Assembly: GCF_035658495.1 (NCBI RefSeq)
Contig: NZ_CP141945.1
Coordinates: 62,001-126,000 of the forward strand
DNA length: 64,000 nt
From: Novosphingobium sp. RL4
GTDB taxonomy: Bacteria > Pseudomonadota > Alphaproteobacteria > Sphingomonadales > Sphingomonadaceae
Reading direction: 5' to 3'
The stretch's first letter is position 1, and each line of letters begins with the position of its first letter. Positions 22,485 through 31,525 of the stretch are shown one piece after another. The position numbers were made by a program, and so were the translations under genes. The notes beneath the pieces were generated by a model. That model had not been told where the DNA came from, made no database searches, and saw only the letters and a list, made by a program, of their open reading frames with translations.

Positions 22485-25450
22485 GGCCACTGGCTCGCCG
22501 TTTCGCGGCGCTGCTCTGGACCTTGCCGCTGCTGGGCCTTGCCGGGCCCGGCGCCGCGCTCGATCCGGCCCGCAGGCTCGATCAGTTCCGGCATACGCGC
22601 TGGTCGCTGGGAGACGGCGCTCCGGGCAATATCCGCGCGATGGCCCAGGGGCGCGACGGGTTCCTCTGGCTCGGCACTTCCACGGGGCTTTACCGCTTCG
22701 ACGGCATTCGCTTCGAACGGGTCAATCCGGTGGACGACGATCCCGGCCGGTCGATACAGGTCACGGCGCTGCTGGCGGCCCGCAACGGGGACATCTGGGT
22801 CGGCTATGATTTCGGCGGCATCGCGGTGCTGCGCGGCAGCGGTCCTCATCGCGGCGTGCTGCGAGGGGCGAACCCGCGGCCGCCTTCGGGCGGGGTGGAC
22901 AGCATCCGGCAGGGCCGCGACGGCGCCGTCTGGATCGCGGTTGACCGCAAGGGCGTGATGAACCTGTCGCGCTACCTCAACGGACGATGGACCTATTTCG
23001 GACCGGCGCAGGGCTTTGCCGAGGCGGCGATGGGATCGATGCTGAGCGCATCGGACGGCAGCTTCTATGTCGCCCAGCCATCGCGCGTGCTCCGCCTTGC
23101 TCCGGGGGCCTCGCGCTTCGAACCGCTGGGGGCCCGCGCCGGTTCGTTCGCTGCGCTTGCCGAGGATTCCCGTCGTCGTATCTGGCTGGCCGACGAGGGC
23201 GGGCTTCGCAACCTGTCGGGCGGCGGGCCTATCGCCCCGCTGTCTCCCGTCAATACCCCCTACGTTCGCCGGCAGATCGCCTTCGATCGCGGCGATGCCC
23301 TGTGGATCGCCGGTCAGGATGATGGTCTCGCCCGGGTCGTTCCCTCCACGGCGGCGGCGAGGCCCGTGTTCGATCGGCTTTCCGACCGGGACGGGCTGAC
23401 CGCATCGCTTGCCCTGTCGGTTCTGGAAGACCGCGAGGGCAATGTCTGGGTCGGCACCGAATCCGGTCTCGATCGGTTTTCCGCCAGCAATGTCGCCCGG
23501 CCGCGCAATCACGAGGCGGTGGTGACGGGGTTCGTGGCCGATCCGCGCTCGGGGCATGTGTTCTATGCCGGGCTTTCCGGTGTCTACCGGGCCGGGCGGG
23601 ACCGCGAGGAGCCGGAACTGATCTTCCGCAAGGCGTCCCTCGGCGTCCTGTGCGGCGATGCCCGGCGCCTGCTGGCCATCGGCCTTGACGGGAATTACCT
23701 GCTGACATTGCGGGGCGACGGAACCGTCGCGCAGTCCAAAGCGATAGCAGGTCCGCTTTCGGTATCCTGCACCGTGGACGATACGGGAACATTCTGGACC
23801 GGCATGGACCGGGTCTATCGGCTTTCAGGCACTCGACTGGAGCCTGCTTCCGGTCCGGCAGGAGACCGGAACGGCACCGTGCTGACCCTGCGCCCCGATG
23901 GGCCGGGCACATTGCTCGTCGGCCGCAGCAAGGCCGGATTTCAGCGCATCGCGGGCGGCTCGGCGATCAGCCTCTGGCCGGCAGGCGCAAACCGCATCGG
24001 TTCGGTCAACCTCGTCGTCGGGAGCGGGGGGAGCTTGCTGTTCGGCGGGCAGAAGGGCATCGCGCGGCTGCGGGGCACGCGTCTCGAGAGCCTTTCCGAG
24101 CGGGACTATCCCGTGCTGGCCGGCGTGACCGGCATTGGCCGAACCGGGGACGGTGCGGTCTGGACCATCGGGGCGACGGGGATCGCACGCATTCCGGCCA
24201 AGGGGCTGGACCGCGCCTTCCAGAGGCCCGGCGCCGCCCTGCCGTTCGACCGCTTCGGGCATGAGGAAGGGTTCCGGGCAAGATCCAATGTGTTCGGCAC
24301 CAATGACCTGGCGGCGGATGGCGGCGGGCGGCTCTGGCTTGCGTCCAACCAGGGGCTGGCCTGGATCGATACGGAACGGCTGACGCGCAACGACGTCGTG
24401 CCGCCGGTGATGATCCGCTCGCTGATTGCGGGCAAGACCCTGCATGCTCCGTCCGATAGCGTGATCGCACTGCCGGTCGGCACGGACCGCGTAGAGATCG
24501 AATTCGCCGCTCTCAGCCTTACCGATGCCGGTGCCAACCGATACCGCTATGTCCTGCGCGGCGCTGACGGCAACTGGGTCGATGCCGGGCACCAGCGCCA
24601 GGCGCTTTACACGAACCTTGGTCCGGGGAATTACGAGTTCCGCGTCATCGCCTCGAACAACGACGGCGTCTGGAACCGGCAGGGCGCGAAAATCGCCTTC
24701 ACCATCGCTCCGGCCTTCTACCAGACGGGCTGGTTCCTCGCTCTCGCATGTCTGGCGATCGGCGCGGCGGTCTGGGCATTCTATCGCTGGCGCCTGCGAA
24801 CGGTGGCGGCGCAGGCCAGCAGCCGATTGGAGGCCCGCCTCTCCGAGCGGGAGCGGATCGCGCGGGAACTTCACGATACCCTGCTGCAGGGTTTCCAGGG
24901 CCTGATGCTGCGGTTCCAGTCCATCGTCGAACTGCTCCCCAAAGGAGACAAGGCCCGCAGCGCGCTCGAGGATACGCTGGAGCGGGCGGACGACGTGCTG
25001 CTCGAAGGGCGCGACCGCGTCCGTTCTCTGCGGGAGGACCGCGAGCCGGTGCCGCTGGCGCCCTTGCTGGCTCCGCTCGCGGCCCGCATCGTGCCTTCGG
25101 CCCTGCGCTGGACGATCGTGGAGGAAGGCAGTGTCCGGCCGATCCGCGCCTCGGTGGCGGACGAACTGGCCCGCATCGTTGGCGAGGCGCTGGCCAATGC
25201 CGTTCGCCATGCGGAGGCTTCATCGGTCGAAATCCGTATCCGGTATGCGGCGGACAAGCTCACCCTCTCCATCGCGGATGACGGTATCGGCCTGCCCGAT
25301 GCGATCCGGGAAGCGGGGCGCCGCGAAGGTCACTATGGGCTGGTAGGAATGCGCGAACGCGCCGTCCGGCTGGGCGGCAAGCTGGAATTCCGCGCCCGGC
25401 AGCCGCACGGCACCGAGGTCTTTGCGGCAGTGCCTTCGCGCCTGGTATGA
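22481..25450 (+). CDS. Membrane sensor histidine kinase with beta-propeller sensor (Reg_prop/Y_Y_Y/HisKA_3)
   Basis: 989 residues: signal peptide about 1-27, then a long periplasmic region of propeller repeats (FLWLGTSTGLYRFDG, DIWVGYDFGG, AVWIAVDRKG, RIWLADEGGL, NVWVGTESGLDRF, RLWLASNQGLAWID), a Y_Y_Y domain (ELSL-like FAALSLTDAGANRYRYVLRG, NYEFRVIASNNDG), one membrane helix at about 749-770, and a HisKA_3 dimerisation domain with the phospho-acceptor His798 in ARELHDTLLQ. An HATPase domain follows (GEALANAVRHAEAS, IADDGIGLPDA, YGLVGMRERAVRLGG). There is no receiver domain and no response-regulator gene next to it; the next gene is a convergent LysR. It overlaps the GntR gene by 4 bp. Confidence 0.9.
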   Translation: MRPLARRFAALLWTLPLLGLAGPGAALDPARRLDQFRHTRWSLGDGAPGNIRAMAQGRDGFLWLGTSTGLYRFDGIRFERVNPVDDDPGRSIQVTALLAARNGDIWVGYDFGGIAVLRGSGPHRGVLRGANPRPPSGGVDSIRQGRDGAVWIAVDRKGVMNLSRYLNGRWTYFGPAQGFAEAAMGSMLSASDGSFYVAQPSRVLRLAPGASRFEPLGARAGSFAALAEDSRRRIWLADEGGLRNLSGGGPIAPLSPVNTPYVRRQIAFDRGDALWIAGQDDGLARVVPSTAAARPVFDRLSDRDGLTASLALSVLEDREGNVWVGTESGLDRFSASNVARPRNHEAVVTGFVADPRSGHVFYAGLSGVYRAGRDREEPELIFRKASLGVLCGDARRLLAIGLDGNYLLTLRGDGTVAQSKAIAGPLSVSCTVDDTGTFWTGMDRVYRLSGTRLEPASGPAGDRNGTVLTLRPDGPGTLLVGRSKAGFQRIAGGSAISLWPAGANRIGSVNLVVGSGGSLLFGGQKGIARLRGTRLESLSERDYPVLAGVTGIGRTGDGAVWTIGATGIARIPAKGLDRAFQRPGAALPFDRFGHEEGFRARSNVFGTNDLAADGGGRLWLASNQGLAWIDTERLTRNDVVPPVMIRSLIAGKTLHAPSDSVIALPVGTDRVEIEFAALSLTDAGANRYRYVLRGADGNWVDAGHQRQALYTNLGPGNYEFRVIASNNDGVWNRQGAKIAFTIAPAFYQTGWFLALACLAIGAAVWAFYRWRLRTVAAQASSRLEARLSERERIARELHDTLLQGFQGLMLRFQSIVELLPKGDKARSALEDTLERADDVLLEGRDRVRSLREDREPVPLAPLLAPLAARIVPSALRWTIVEEGSVRPIRASVADELARIVGEALANAVRHAEASSVEIRIRYAADKLTLSIADDGIGLPDAIREAGRREGHYGLVGMRERAVRLGGKLEFRARQPHGTEVFAAVPSRLV

Positions 25451-25459
25451 GGCCGGTGT

Positions 25460-26359
25460 TCACCGGGAGCGCGCTGCCGTCATCAGCTTGTCCTTGAACC
25501 AGATCATCCCTGCATCGGTGGTGCGGGCGGCATGGTACTGGATCATCTCGCGCATCGCCGGCATGGCCATCGGCGCCGGACGGATTTCCAGCGGCAGCAG
25601 CGGCGCGAAGACCTGGGCAAGGCGTTCGTGCATCAGGGCCAGCAGGTTCGTGCCGGGCAGCAACCATGGCACCAGCGAAAACGATGGCGCCGTCACCTCG
25701 ATCCGGCGGCGGTCTTCCGATGCCAGCAGGTGGCGCTCGGCAAAGGAGGGAACGCCGGTGATCCGCACCGCGACCTGACCGCAGGACAGAAACGCTTCCT
25801 CTGTCATTTCCTGCCGGAACACCGGATTGCCCGACCATCCGACGACGACGTGCCGTTCCTCGAACAGGAGTTCGCTGGGGTGGTCGGGGCTGAGGTATTG
25901 TTCGGGCGTGAGCTGGAAATCGAGCTTGCCGTCTTCCAGAAGCGCGCTCGATTCCCGGTTGGGCAGGACGACGTTGATCTCCACCCCGGGCGCCTCGTGC
26001 TTGAGCTGGGGCAGCAGCGGGCTGAGGAGCACCGTCGAGATATAGTCCGAGGCCGCGATCTCGAAGCGGCGATCGGACGTGGCGGGATCGAAGGCGGTCG
26101 CGCCCGAGATCAGCACGCGAAGATTGCGCACCGCTTCCGATACCATCGGCGCCAGCGCCAGCGCATGGGGCGTGGCCACCATCCGGCGGCCGTGCGGCAC
26201 CAGCAGTTCATCGTTCAGCGCCAGTCGAAGCCGACCCAGCGCGGCGCTCATCGCGGATTGCGTCAGGTTCAGTCTCTGTGCCGCTCTGGTGACGTTCTGT
26301 TCCTCCAGCAGCAGTTCAAAGGCGATCAACAGGTTGAGGTCGAACTTGTCCAGGCGCAT
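25460..26359 (-). CDS. LysR-family transcriptional regulator
   Basis: 299 residues. The N-terminal helix-turn-helix is DKFDLNLLIAFELLLEEQNVTRAAQRLNLTQSAMSAALGRLR, similar to the NodD branch, followed by a periplasmic-binding-like effector domain. ATG 26359 is chosen because the family N-terminus begins there; further upstream in-frame sequence overlaps the promoter gap. It is divergent from the flavin monooxygenase gene, the standard arrangement for a LysR activator of an aromatic-degradation operon. Its 3' end is only 9 bp from the convergent sensor-kinase stop. Confidence 0.92.
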   Translation of the reverse strand: MRLDKFDLNLLIAFELLLEEQNVTRAAQRLNLTQSAMSAALGRLRLALNDELLVPHGRRMVATPHALALAPMVSEAVRNLRVLISGATAFDPATSDRRFEIAASDYISTVLLSPLLPQLKHEAPGVEINVVLPNRESSALLEDGKLDFQLTPEQYLSPDHPSELLFEERHVVVGWSGNPVFRQEMTEEAFLSCGQVAVRITGVPSFAERHLLASEDRRRIEVTAPSFSLVPWLLPGTNLLALMHERLAQVFAPLLPLEIRPAPMAMPAMREMIQYHAARTTDAGMIWFKDKLMTAARSR

Positions 26360-26516
26360 CAGGTATCGATTCCATCGTTGGTAATGGACAAAAACAAAAA
26401 ATTTGATCTGTGGCAAGCGGTCCTGCAATCCCTCCGGCAACGGGCTCGCGATGGGCATGGGAGAAGAATGGCGGCGCATCGTGGCGGATGCGGATGGCGT
26501 TCCTGAAAGCAGGTAT

Positions 26517-27632
26517 ATGGAAAAACTCGATATTCTCGTGATCGGCGGTGGCATCGGCGGCCTTTCCGCCGCGATTGCGCTCCTTCGCAAGGGGCATCGC
26601 GTCACCGTGATCGAGCGCGATCCTGAGTGGTCGGTCTATGGCGTCGGCATCATCCAGCAATCGAACGTGGTCCGCGCGATGGACCAGCTCGGCGTGCTCG
26701 AAGCCTTTCTGGATGCGGCCTGCGGGTTCGATGCCGTGGAGATCTACCTTCCCGACGGGACCCGCGTGGCTCGTATTCCCACGCCGAGACTGGTGGAGGG
26801 CAGGCCCTCCAACGTCGGTATCGGCCGCCGTGCCCTGCAGAAGGTGCTTGGCGACAGCGCCCGGGCCCTCGGCGCCGAGATCCGCCTCGGCGTGACTGTC
26901 GAACTGCTGGATCAGGATGAAACGGGCGTTTTCGTGCGCTTCTCCGATGGCTCCGACGGGCGCTATGATGTGGTGGTCGGCGCTGACGGCGTCTATTCGC
27001 AAACCCGCCGCATGGTCCTGCCTCAGGCGGAAAGCCCGGAATTCACCGGTCAGTCGGTCTGGCGCTACAACTTTCCGCGCGCTGAAGGGCTCGATGCGCT
27101 TCACGTCTACAACGGACCTACCGGCGTCGGCCTCGTGCCGATGTCGGCCGACACGATGTACATCTATGCGACCACGCCGGAGCCGGACAATCCCCGCTAT
27201 CCGGTGGATGGCCTGGCCGCGGCGATGCGCGCGAGGTTGTCCGGGGCCGCACCGGCAATCCGCGAACTAGCCGAACATATCACCGATGACGAGGGCGTGG
27301 TCTACCGCCCGCTCGAAGGCATGATGGTTCACGGTCCGTGGCATGCAGGCCGGGTGGTGCTGCTGGGCGATGCCATTCACGCCACCACGCCGCATCTGGG
27401 GCAGGGCGCCGGCATGGCGATCGAGGATGCGCTGGTTCTGGCCGAGGAACTCTCGGCGCACACCGCTCCCGAGGAGGCATTCGCTGCCTATCGCGCCCGT
27501 CGTTACGAGCGCTGCCGCTACATCGTCGAGGCTTCGCTGGCGATCTGCCACGGCCAGATCGGCAAGGGCCCCCCGGTCGATAACCACAAGGCCACCGCCG
27601 AGATGTTCGCGGTTGTCAGCCAACCCATTTGA
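26517..27632 (+). CDS. FAD-dependent aromatic monooxygenase (salicylate hydroxylase-like)
   Basis: 371-residue group A flavoprotein hydroxylase. The FAD motif is ILVIGGGIGGLSAAIALLRKGHRVTVIERDPEW, the DG region VVVGADGVYSQTRRMV, and the GD motif VVLLGDAIHATTPHLGQGAGMAIEDALVLAEEL. It should hydroxylate an aromatic or heteroaromatic substrate using NAD(P)H and O2, producing the diol for the adjacent extradiol dioxygenase. ATG 26517 gives the normal N-terminus; earlier in-frame ATGs at 26403-26460 lie in the LysR divergent promoter region. It is the first gene of the LysR-facing operon, 25 bp before the dioxygenase gene. Confidence 0.92.
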   Translation: MEKLDILVIGGGIGGLSAAIALLRKGHRVTVIERDPEWSVYGVGIIQQSNVVRAMDQLGVLEAFLDAACGFDAVEIYLPDGTRVARIPTPRLVEGRPSNVGIGRRALQKVLGDSARALGAEIRLGVTVELLDQDETGVFVRFSDGSDGRYDVVVGADGVYSQTRRMVLPQAESPEFTGQSVWRYNFPRAEGLDALHVYNGPTGVGLVPMSADTMYIYATTPEPDNPRYPVDGLAAAMRARLSGAAPAIRELAEHITDDEGVVYRPLEGMMVHGPWHAGRVVLLGDAIHATTPHLGQGAGMAIEDALVLAEELSAHTAPEEAFAAYRARRYERCRYIVEASLAICHGQIGKGPPVDNHKATAEMFAVVSQPI

Positions 27633-27657
27633 CCATTTCATTCAAGGAATTGCAGCC

Positions 27658-28560
27658 ATGAGCCGAGTGACCGAAATCCGCTATGTCGGATATGGCGTTC
27701 AGGATTTCGACGCCGAGCGCGCCTTCTATACCCAGGACTGGGGCCTCGTGGAGGTCGCCGCGCAGGACGATTTCGCCTGGTTCAAGACCCACGGGCATGA
27801 CGAGCACCATGTCGTGCGCCTCCACAAGTCGGATGCCGACCATGTCGAGGTGATCGCGTTTGCCGCCGATACGCGGGGGGATGTGGATGGTCTGCACGAG
27901 AAGGTCGTGGCGGCAGGCTGCAAGGTGATCTTTGCCCCGCGCGAACTCGATGCCCCCGGCGGCGGCTATGCCTTCCGCTTCTTCTCGCCCGACGGCCTCC
28001 CCTTCGAGATTTCGGCGGACGTGGAGAAGCTCGGCAAGCGGGCGATGGAGCGTTGGGAAGGCGTGCCGGTGAAGATCAGCCACATCGTCATGCACTCGCC
28101 CGATCATCAGGCGCTGGTGGCTTTCTTCACCGATGTGCTCGGCTTCAGAATCAGCGACTGGCTGGGCGACTTCATGTGCTTCCTGCGCTGCAACGAGGCG
28201 CACCACCGCGTCGCCATCCTGCCCGGTCCGCCCTGTCTCAACCATGTCGCCTACGATATGCTCTCGGTCGACGACATGATGCGCGGCGTCCATCGCCTCA
28301 AGCAGCGCGGCACGGACCTGCGCTGGGGGCCGGGCCGCCATACGGCGGGCAACAATACCTTCAGCTACTTCACGACGCCCGGCGGTTTCGCGGTCGAGTA
28401 TACGTCCGAGCTGGAAGAGGTCGATTTCGAAACGCATCAGCACAAGGTCCATATTCCGGGCCCGCAGATCATGGACCAGTGGGGCATCGGTGTCGGGGGC
28501 CCGCAGACGATGCCGCATCCCGCACCCGATGCGCGCCTGTTCCAGCCGGCGGAGGCCTGA
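27658..28560 (+). CDS. Type I extradiol dioxygenase
   Basis: 300 residues with two VOC modules. The catalytic C-terminal module has the complete metal triad: His142 (KISHIVMHS), His196 (CLNHVAYDM) and Glu247 (AVEYTSELE). The family cleaves catechol-type rings next to the diol using Fe(II) or Mn(II), giving a yellow ring-fission product. The ATG follows CAAGGAATTGCAGCC. It is 3 bp upstream of the hydrolase gene. Combined with the preceding hydroxylase this indicates hydroxylation and meta-cleavage of one aromatic or heteroaromatic ring; the substrate is not deducible. Confidence 0.93.
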   Translation: MSRVTEIRYVGYGVQDFDAERAFYTQDWGLVEVAAQDDFAWFKTHGHDEHHVVRLHKSDADHVEVIAFAADTRGDVDGLHEKVVAAGCKVIFAPRELDAPGGGYAFRFFSPDGLPFEISADVEKLGKRAMERWEGVPVKISHIVMHSPDHQALVAFFTDVLGFRISDWLGDFMCFLRCNEAHHRVAILPGPPCLNHVAYDMLSVDDMMRGVHRLKQRGTDLRWGPGRHTAGNNTFSYFTTPGGFAVEYTSELEEVDFETHQHKVHIPGPQIMDQWGIGVGGPQTMPHPAPDARLFQPAEA

Positions 28561-28563
28561 ACC

Positions 28564-29721
28564 ATGGCTCTGTTCGAATACTTTCCGAACTACATCTGGA
28601 ACCTCTCGGTTTCGATCGCGATGGAATCGGGCGCGCAGCTTGGCGAGATCATCGACATGTGCCAGCCGATCCGCGACGCGGCGGCCAGCGGCGCCGATGC
28701 CGGTACGCCGCAGTTCATGAAGGCATGGGCGGCGATGGGCGACAAGCTGCTCGAACTTGCCGCCGAGGACGAGGCTGAGGGGCGCAAGTTCTCCGCCTCG
28801 AACAAGCTGGAGCGCGCCTCGCTCTACCTCATCACCGCGGAACGCATGCAGGGCCACGGCCATCCCGGCCGTCAGGAAACTTACGCAAGGGCGCGCGAAG
28901 CGTTCGACCGTTCGACCGCGCTGGGCCGGATCAACCGCGAGCGCGTGGAAATCCCGCTGGAAACCGGCACGATGCCTGCGCTGTTCACGCGGGCACCCGG
29001 AGAGGGACGCCAACCGGTGGCGGTGTTCTGCAACGGTCTCGATAGCTGCAAGGAACTGCTCTACTGGACCCGCCTGCCGCAGGAACTGGCGCGGCGGGGC
29101 ATCTCCACGCTCTGCGTCGACCAGCCAGGATCGGGCGAGGCGCTGCGCCTTCAGAACCTGCCGGTCGATCCCAATTCGGAAAGCTGGGCGAGCAAGGCGG
29201 TGGACTGGCTGGAGCAGCAGCCGGACGTCGATCCGGCGCGCATCGGCATGACCGGCATCTCTCTCGGCGGCCACTTCGCGCCGCGCGCGGTCGCTTACGA
29301 ACCGCGTTTTGCATCCGGCGCGGTCTGGGGGGCCAACCACAACTGGCGCGAAGTGCAGGACAAGCGCATGGCACGCGAGGGCGAGAACCCGGTGCCGCAC
29401 TACTGGGCGCATGTCCACTGGGCCTTCGGTGCCGAGGATCAGGACGATTTCCTGGCGAAGTCCGATGCGATGAACCTCAACGGCCACATGGACCGCATAA
29501 AGGTACCCTTCCTCGTCACTCACGGCGCGCAGGATCGCCAGATCAGCGTGAACTACGCCAGCGATCTCTACGACCAGCTGGTCAATTCGCCGCGCCGCGA
29601 GAAGGTGATCTTCACGCCCCGCGAAGGCGGCGTCGAGCACGTCGGAGCGGACAACATGGCTTATGGCCGCGATCTGATTTCAGACTGGTTCGCCGAGACG
29701 CTGGGAGGAAAGACCGCATGA
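28564..29721 (+). CDS. C-C bond hydrolase, 2,6-dihydroxypseudooxynicotine hydrolase-like
   Basis: 385-residue alpha/beta hydrolase with a 110-residue helical N-terminal domain, as in the 2,6-dihydroxypseudooxynicotine hydrolase and FrsA group. The catalytic triad fits Ser233 (TGISLGGHF), Asp324 (GAQDRQ) and His359 (VEHVGAD). Unlike classical meta-cleavage hydrolases (about 280 residues, no helical cap of this type), this family cleaves a C-C bond in a ketone side chain. It follows the extradiol dioxygenase by 3 bp and overlaps the cyclase gene by 4 bp. Position in the operon suggests it acts on the ring-cleavage product. Confidence 0.85.
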   Translation: MALFEYFPNYIWNLSVSIAMESGAQLGEIIDMCQPIRDAAASGADAGTPQFMKAWAAMGDKLLELAAEDEAEGRKFSASNKLERASLYLITAERMQGHGHPGRQETYARAREAFDRSTALGRINRERVEIPLETGTMPALFTRAPGEGRQPVAVFCNGLDSCKELLYWTRLPQELARRGISTLCVDQPGSGEALRLQNLPVDPNSESWASKAVDWLEQQPDVDPARIGMTGISLGGHFAPRAVAYEPRFASGAVWGANHNWREVQDKRMAREGENPVPHYWAHVHWAFGAEDQDDFLAKSDAMNLNGHMDRIKVPFLVTHGAQDRQISVNYASDLYDQLVNSPRREKVIFTPREGGVEHVGADNMAYGRDLISDWFAETLGGKTA

Positions 29722-30509
29722 CTCGCCGTTTCGTCGATCTCTCGATCTCGCTCTGTAACGATGTCGTCAGTGATCCTCCGTTCCTGAAGCCGGAGATCAC
29801 CTACCAGACCCATTCCGAAACGGTGGGCGAACTGAACATGTTCTTCCCCGGCGTGACCGCCGAGGATACGCCGGATGGCGCCGGTTTCGCCGCTGCGGAA
29901 TGGGTCAGGCTGACCACGCACAGCGGCACGCATCTTGACGCGCCTTATCATTTCCATCCGACAATGAACGGCAAGGACGGAGAGCCTGAGCGTTCTCTCA
30001 CCATCGACGAAGTGCCGCTGGAATGGTGCTTCCAGTCCGGCGTGAAGCTTGATTTCCGGCACTTCCCGGATGGCTATGTGGTTACGGCCAGGGATGTCGA
30101 GGACGAACTGGCCCGCATCGGCCATACGTTGAAGCCGCTCGATATCGTCCTCGTCAACACCGCCGCCGGCAAGGCGCTGGGCGAGCCGAACTATGTCAAC
30201 CGCGGTTGCGGCATGGGCTACGAGGCGACCATGTACCTCACCGAGCGGGGGGTACGGGTGACGGGCACCGATGCCTGGTCATGGGATGCGCCGTTCAGCT
30301 ACACCGCTGAAAAGGTCAAGGAAACCGGCGATCTGTCCCTGATATGGGAAGGCCACAAGGCAGGCCGCGATATCGGGTATTGCCACCTCGAAAAGCTGCA
30401 CAACCTCGAAGTGCTGCCCGACCATGGTTTCACCGTCTCGTGCTTCCCGCACAAGATCAAGGGTGCCTCGGCGGGCTGGACCCGCGCCGTCGCGATCTTC
30501 GAGGATTGA
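29718..30509 (+). CDS. Cyclase/kynurenine-formamidase-family metal hydrolase
   Basis: 263 residues of the cyclase family (KynB, isatin hydrolase). The metal-binding signature is TTHSGTHLDAPYHF, a HxGTHxDxPxH variant, binding Zn or Mn. Family members open amides, lactams or lactones. The ATG overlaps the C-C hydrolase stop by 4 bp and the FAH gene starts 2 bp after its end. A formamide, lactone or enol-lactone intermediate is likely in this pathway, consistent with ring cleavage of an N- or O-heterocycle; this is inference. Confidence 0.87.
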   Translation: MTRRFVDLSISLCNDVVSDPPFLKPEITYQTHSETVGELNMFFPGVTAEDTPDGAGFAAAEWVRLTTHSGTHLDAPYHFHPTMNGKDGEPERSLTIDEVPLEWCFQSGVKLDFRHFPDGYVVTARDVEDELARIGHTLKPLDIVLVNTAAGKALGEPNYVNRGCGMGYEATMYLTERGVRVTGTDAWSWDAPFSYTAEKVKETGDLSLIWEGHKAGRDIGYCHLEKLHNLEVLPDHGFTVSCFPHKIKGASAGWTRAVAIFED

Positions 30510-30511
30510 GC

Positions 30512-31471
30512 ATGCGCCTTGCAACTCTGGAAAACGGCCGCCCGGATGGCGCGCTGGCGGTCGTCTCGGCCGATGGTGCACGCTATCTGGAGGCGGCCGG
30601 GCTGAGCCTGCTGTCGGCCATGGAGGACTGGCCGGCGGCCGAGCCCGATCTCCTTCGGCTTGCCGCGGCGCTTGAGGGCGGAGCGGGCGGACGGCTCGAT
30701 CCCGCCCGCCTGCGCGCGCCGCTGCCGCGTTCGTGGCAATGGCTCGACGGGTCGGCCTTCGGCACGCATGGCGAACTCATGCAGATCGCTTTCGGCCTGC
30801 CTCCGGTCGATAGCGACCGGCCGCTGATGTACCAGGGCGTTTCCGACCGCTTCTACGGCCCGAGCGACGCGGTGCCGTTTGCAGACGCTGGCCACGGCAT
30901 CGATTTCGAGGGCGAGTTCGGCGTGATCGTCGATCACGTTCCCATGGGCACCCGCGCCGAGGATGCGTCGAAGCACATCAGGCTGGTGGTCCAGATCAAC
31001 GACTGGTCGCTGCGCACCTTGGCGCCGGTGGAGATGAAGACCGGCTTCGGCTGGATCCAGGCCAAGCCGCCGTGCTCGATGGCGCCGTTCGCCGTCACCC
31101 CCGCCGCGCTCGGCAATGCGTGGCGCGATGGGCGTGTCTGCCTGGATCTGGAAATCGATCTCAATGGGCAGCGGTTTGGCGCGGCGAGCGGTTCGGCCAT
31201 GGATTTCGGCTTTCATGAACTGATCGCCCATGCCGCGCTGACGCGCGATCTCGTTGCCGGAACGGTGATCGGTTCCGGTACGGTGTCCAATGCGAACTAC
31301 GCCGAAGTGGGATCGAGCTGCATTTCCGAAGTCCGTGCCATCGAGATCATCCGGGAAGGCAGACCCGTTACGCCGTTCATGGTGCATGGCGACACGATCC
31401 GCATGACGGCAACCGGCGCGGACGGCACCGCGCCGTTCGGTTCGATCGATCAGGAAGTCGTCGTTATCTGA
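30512..31471 (+). CDS. Fumarylacetoacetate hydrolase (FAH) family protein
   Basis: 319 residues. The FAH core is at residues 120-310, with metal ligands in DFEGEFGVIVDHVPMG (Glu-x-Glu) and the following NDWSLRTLAPVEMKTGFGWIQAKPPCSMAPFAVTP and SGTVSNANYAEVGSSCISE motifs. The N-terminal 100 residues match the smaller FAH_N-type domain. FAH enzymes hydrolyse acylpyruvates or hydrate 2-oxo-dienoates. It is the last gene of the LysR-linked operon and only 10 bp separate its stop from the Fur-box-like palindrome of the next locus. Confidence 0.9.
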   Translation: MRLATLENGRPDGALAVVSADGARYLEAAGLSLLSAMEDWPAAEPDLLRLAAALEGGAGGRLDPARLRAPLPRSWQWLDGSAFGTHGELMQIAFGLPPVDSDRPLMYQGVSDRFYGPSDAVPFADAGHGIDFEGEFGVIVDHVPMGTRAEDASKHIRLVVQINDWSLRTLAPVEMKTGFGWIQAKPPCSMAPFAVTPAALGNAWRDGRVCLDLEIDLNGQRFGAASGSAMDFGFHELIAHAALTRDLVAGTVIGSGTVSNANYAEVGSSCISEVRAIEIIREGRPVTPFMVHGDTIRMTATGADGTAPFGSIDQEVVVI

Positions 31472-31481
31472 TTTTCCATAA

Positions 31482-31500
31482 ATTGCGATTGGTTCGCAAT
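31482..31500. promoter_or_regulatory. Fur-box-like palindrome upstream of heme locus
   Basis: The 19-bp sequence ATTGCGATTGGTTCGCAAT has perfect 7-bp arms and a 5-bp spacer. Its 17-bp core agrees with the TTGCGAAT-N-ATTCGCAA form I associate with alphaproteobacterial Fur sites except in the three central positions near the spacer. It ends 25 bp before the sigma-factor start, where it could block the promoter when iron is plentiful. Confidence 0.6.
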
Positions 31501-31525
31501 AAGTGATCTGCTATCCGTCCCGGCC

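Noticed and set aside
22463..25210. Long minus-strand frames opposite the sensor kinase
   Set aside because: They have no motifs or ribosome-binding sites, and the plus strand encodes a complete propeller kinase.
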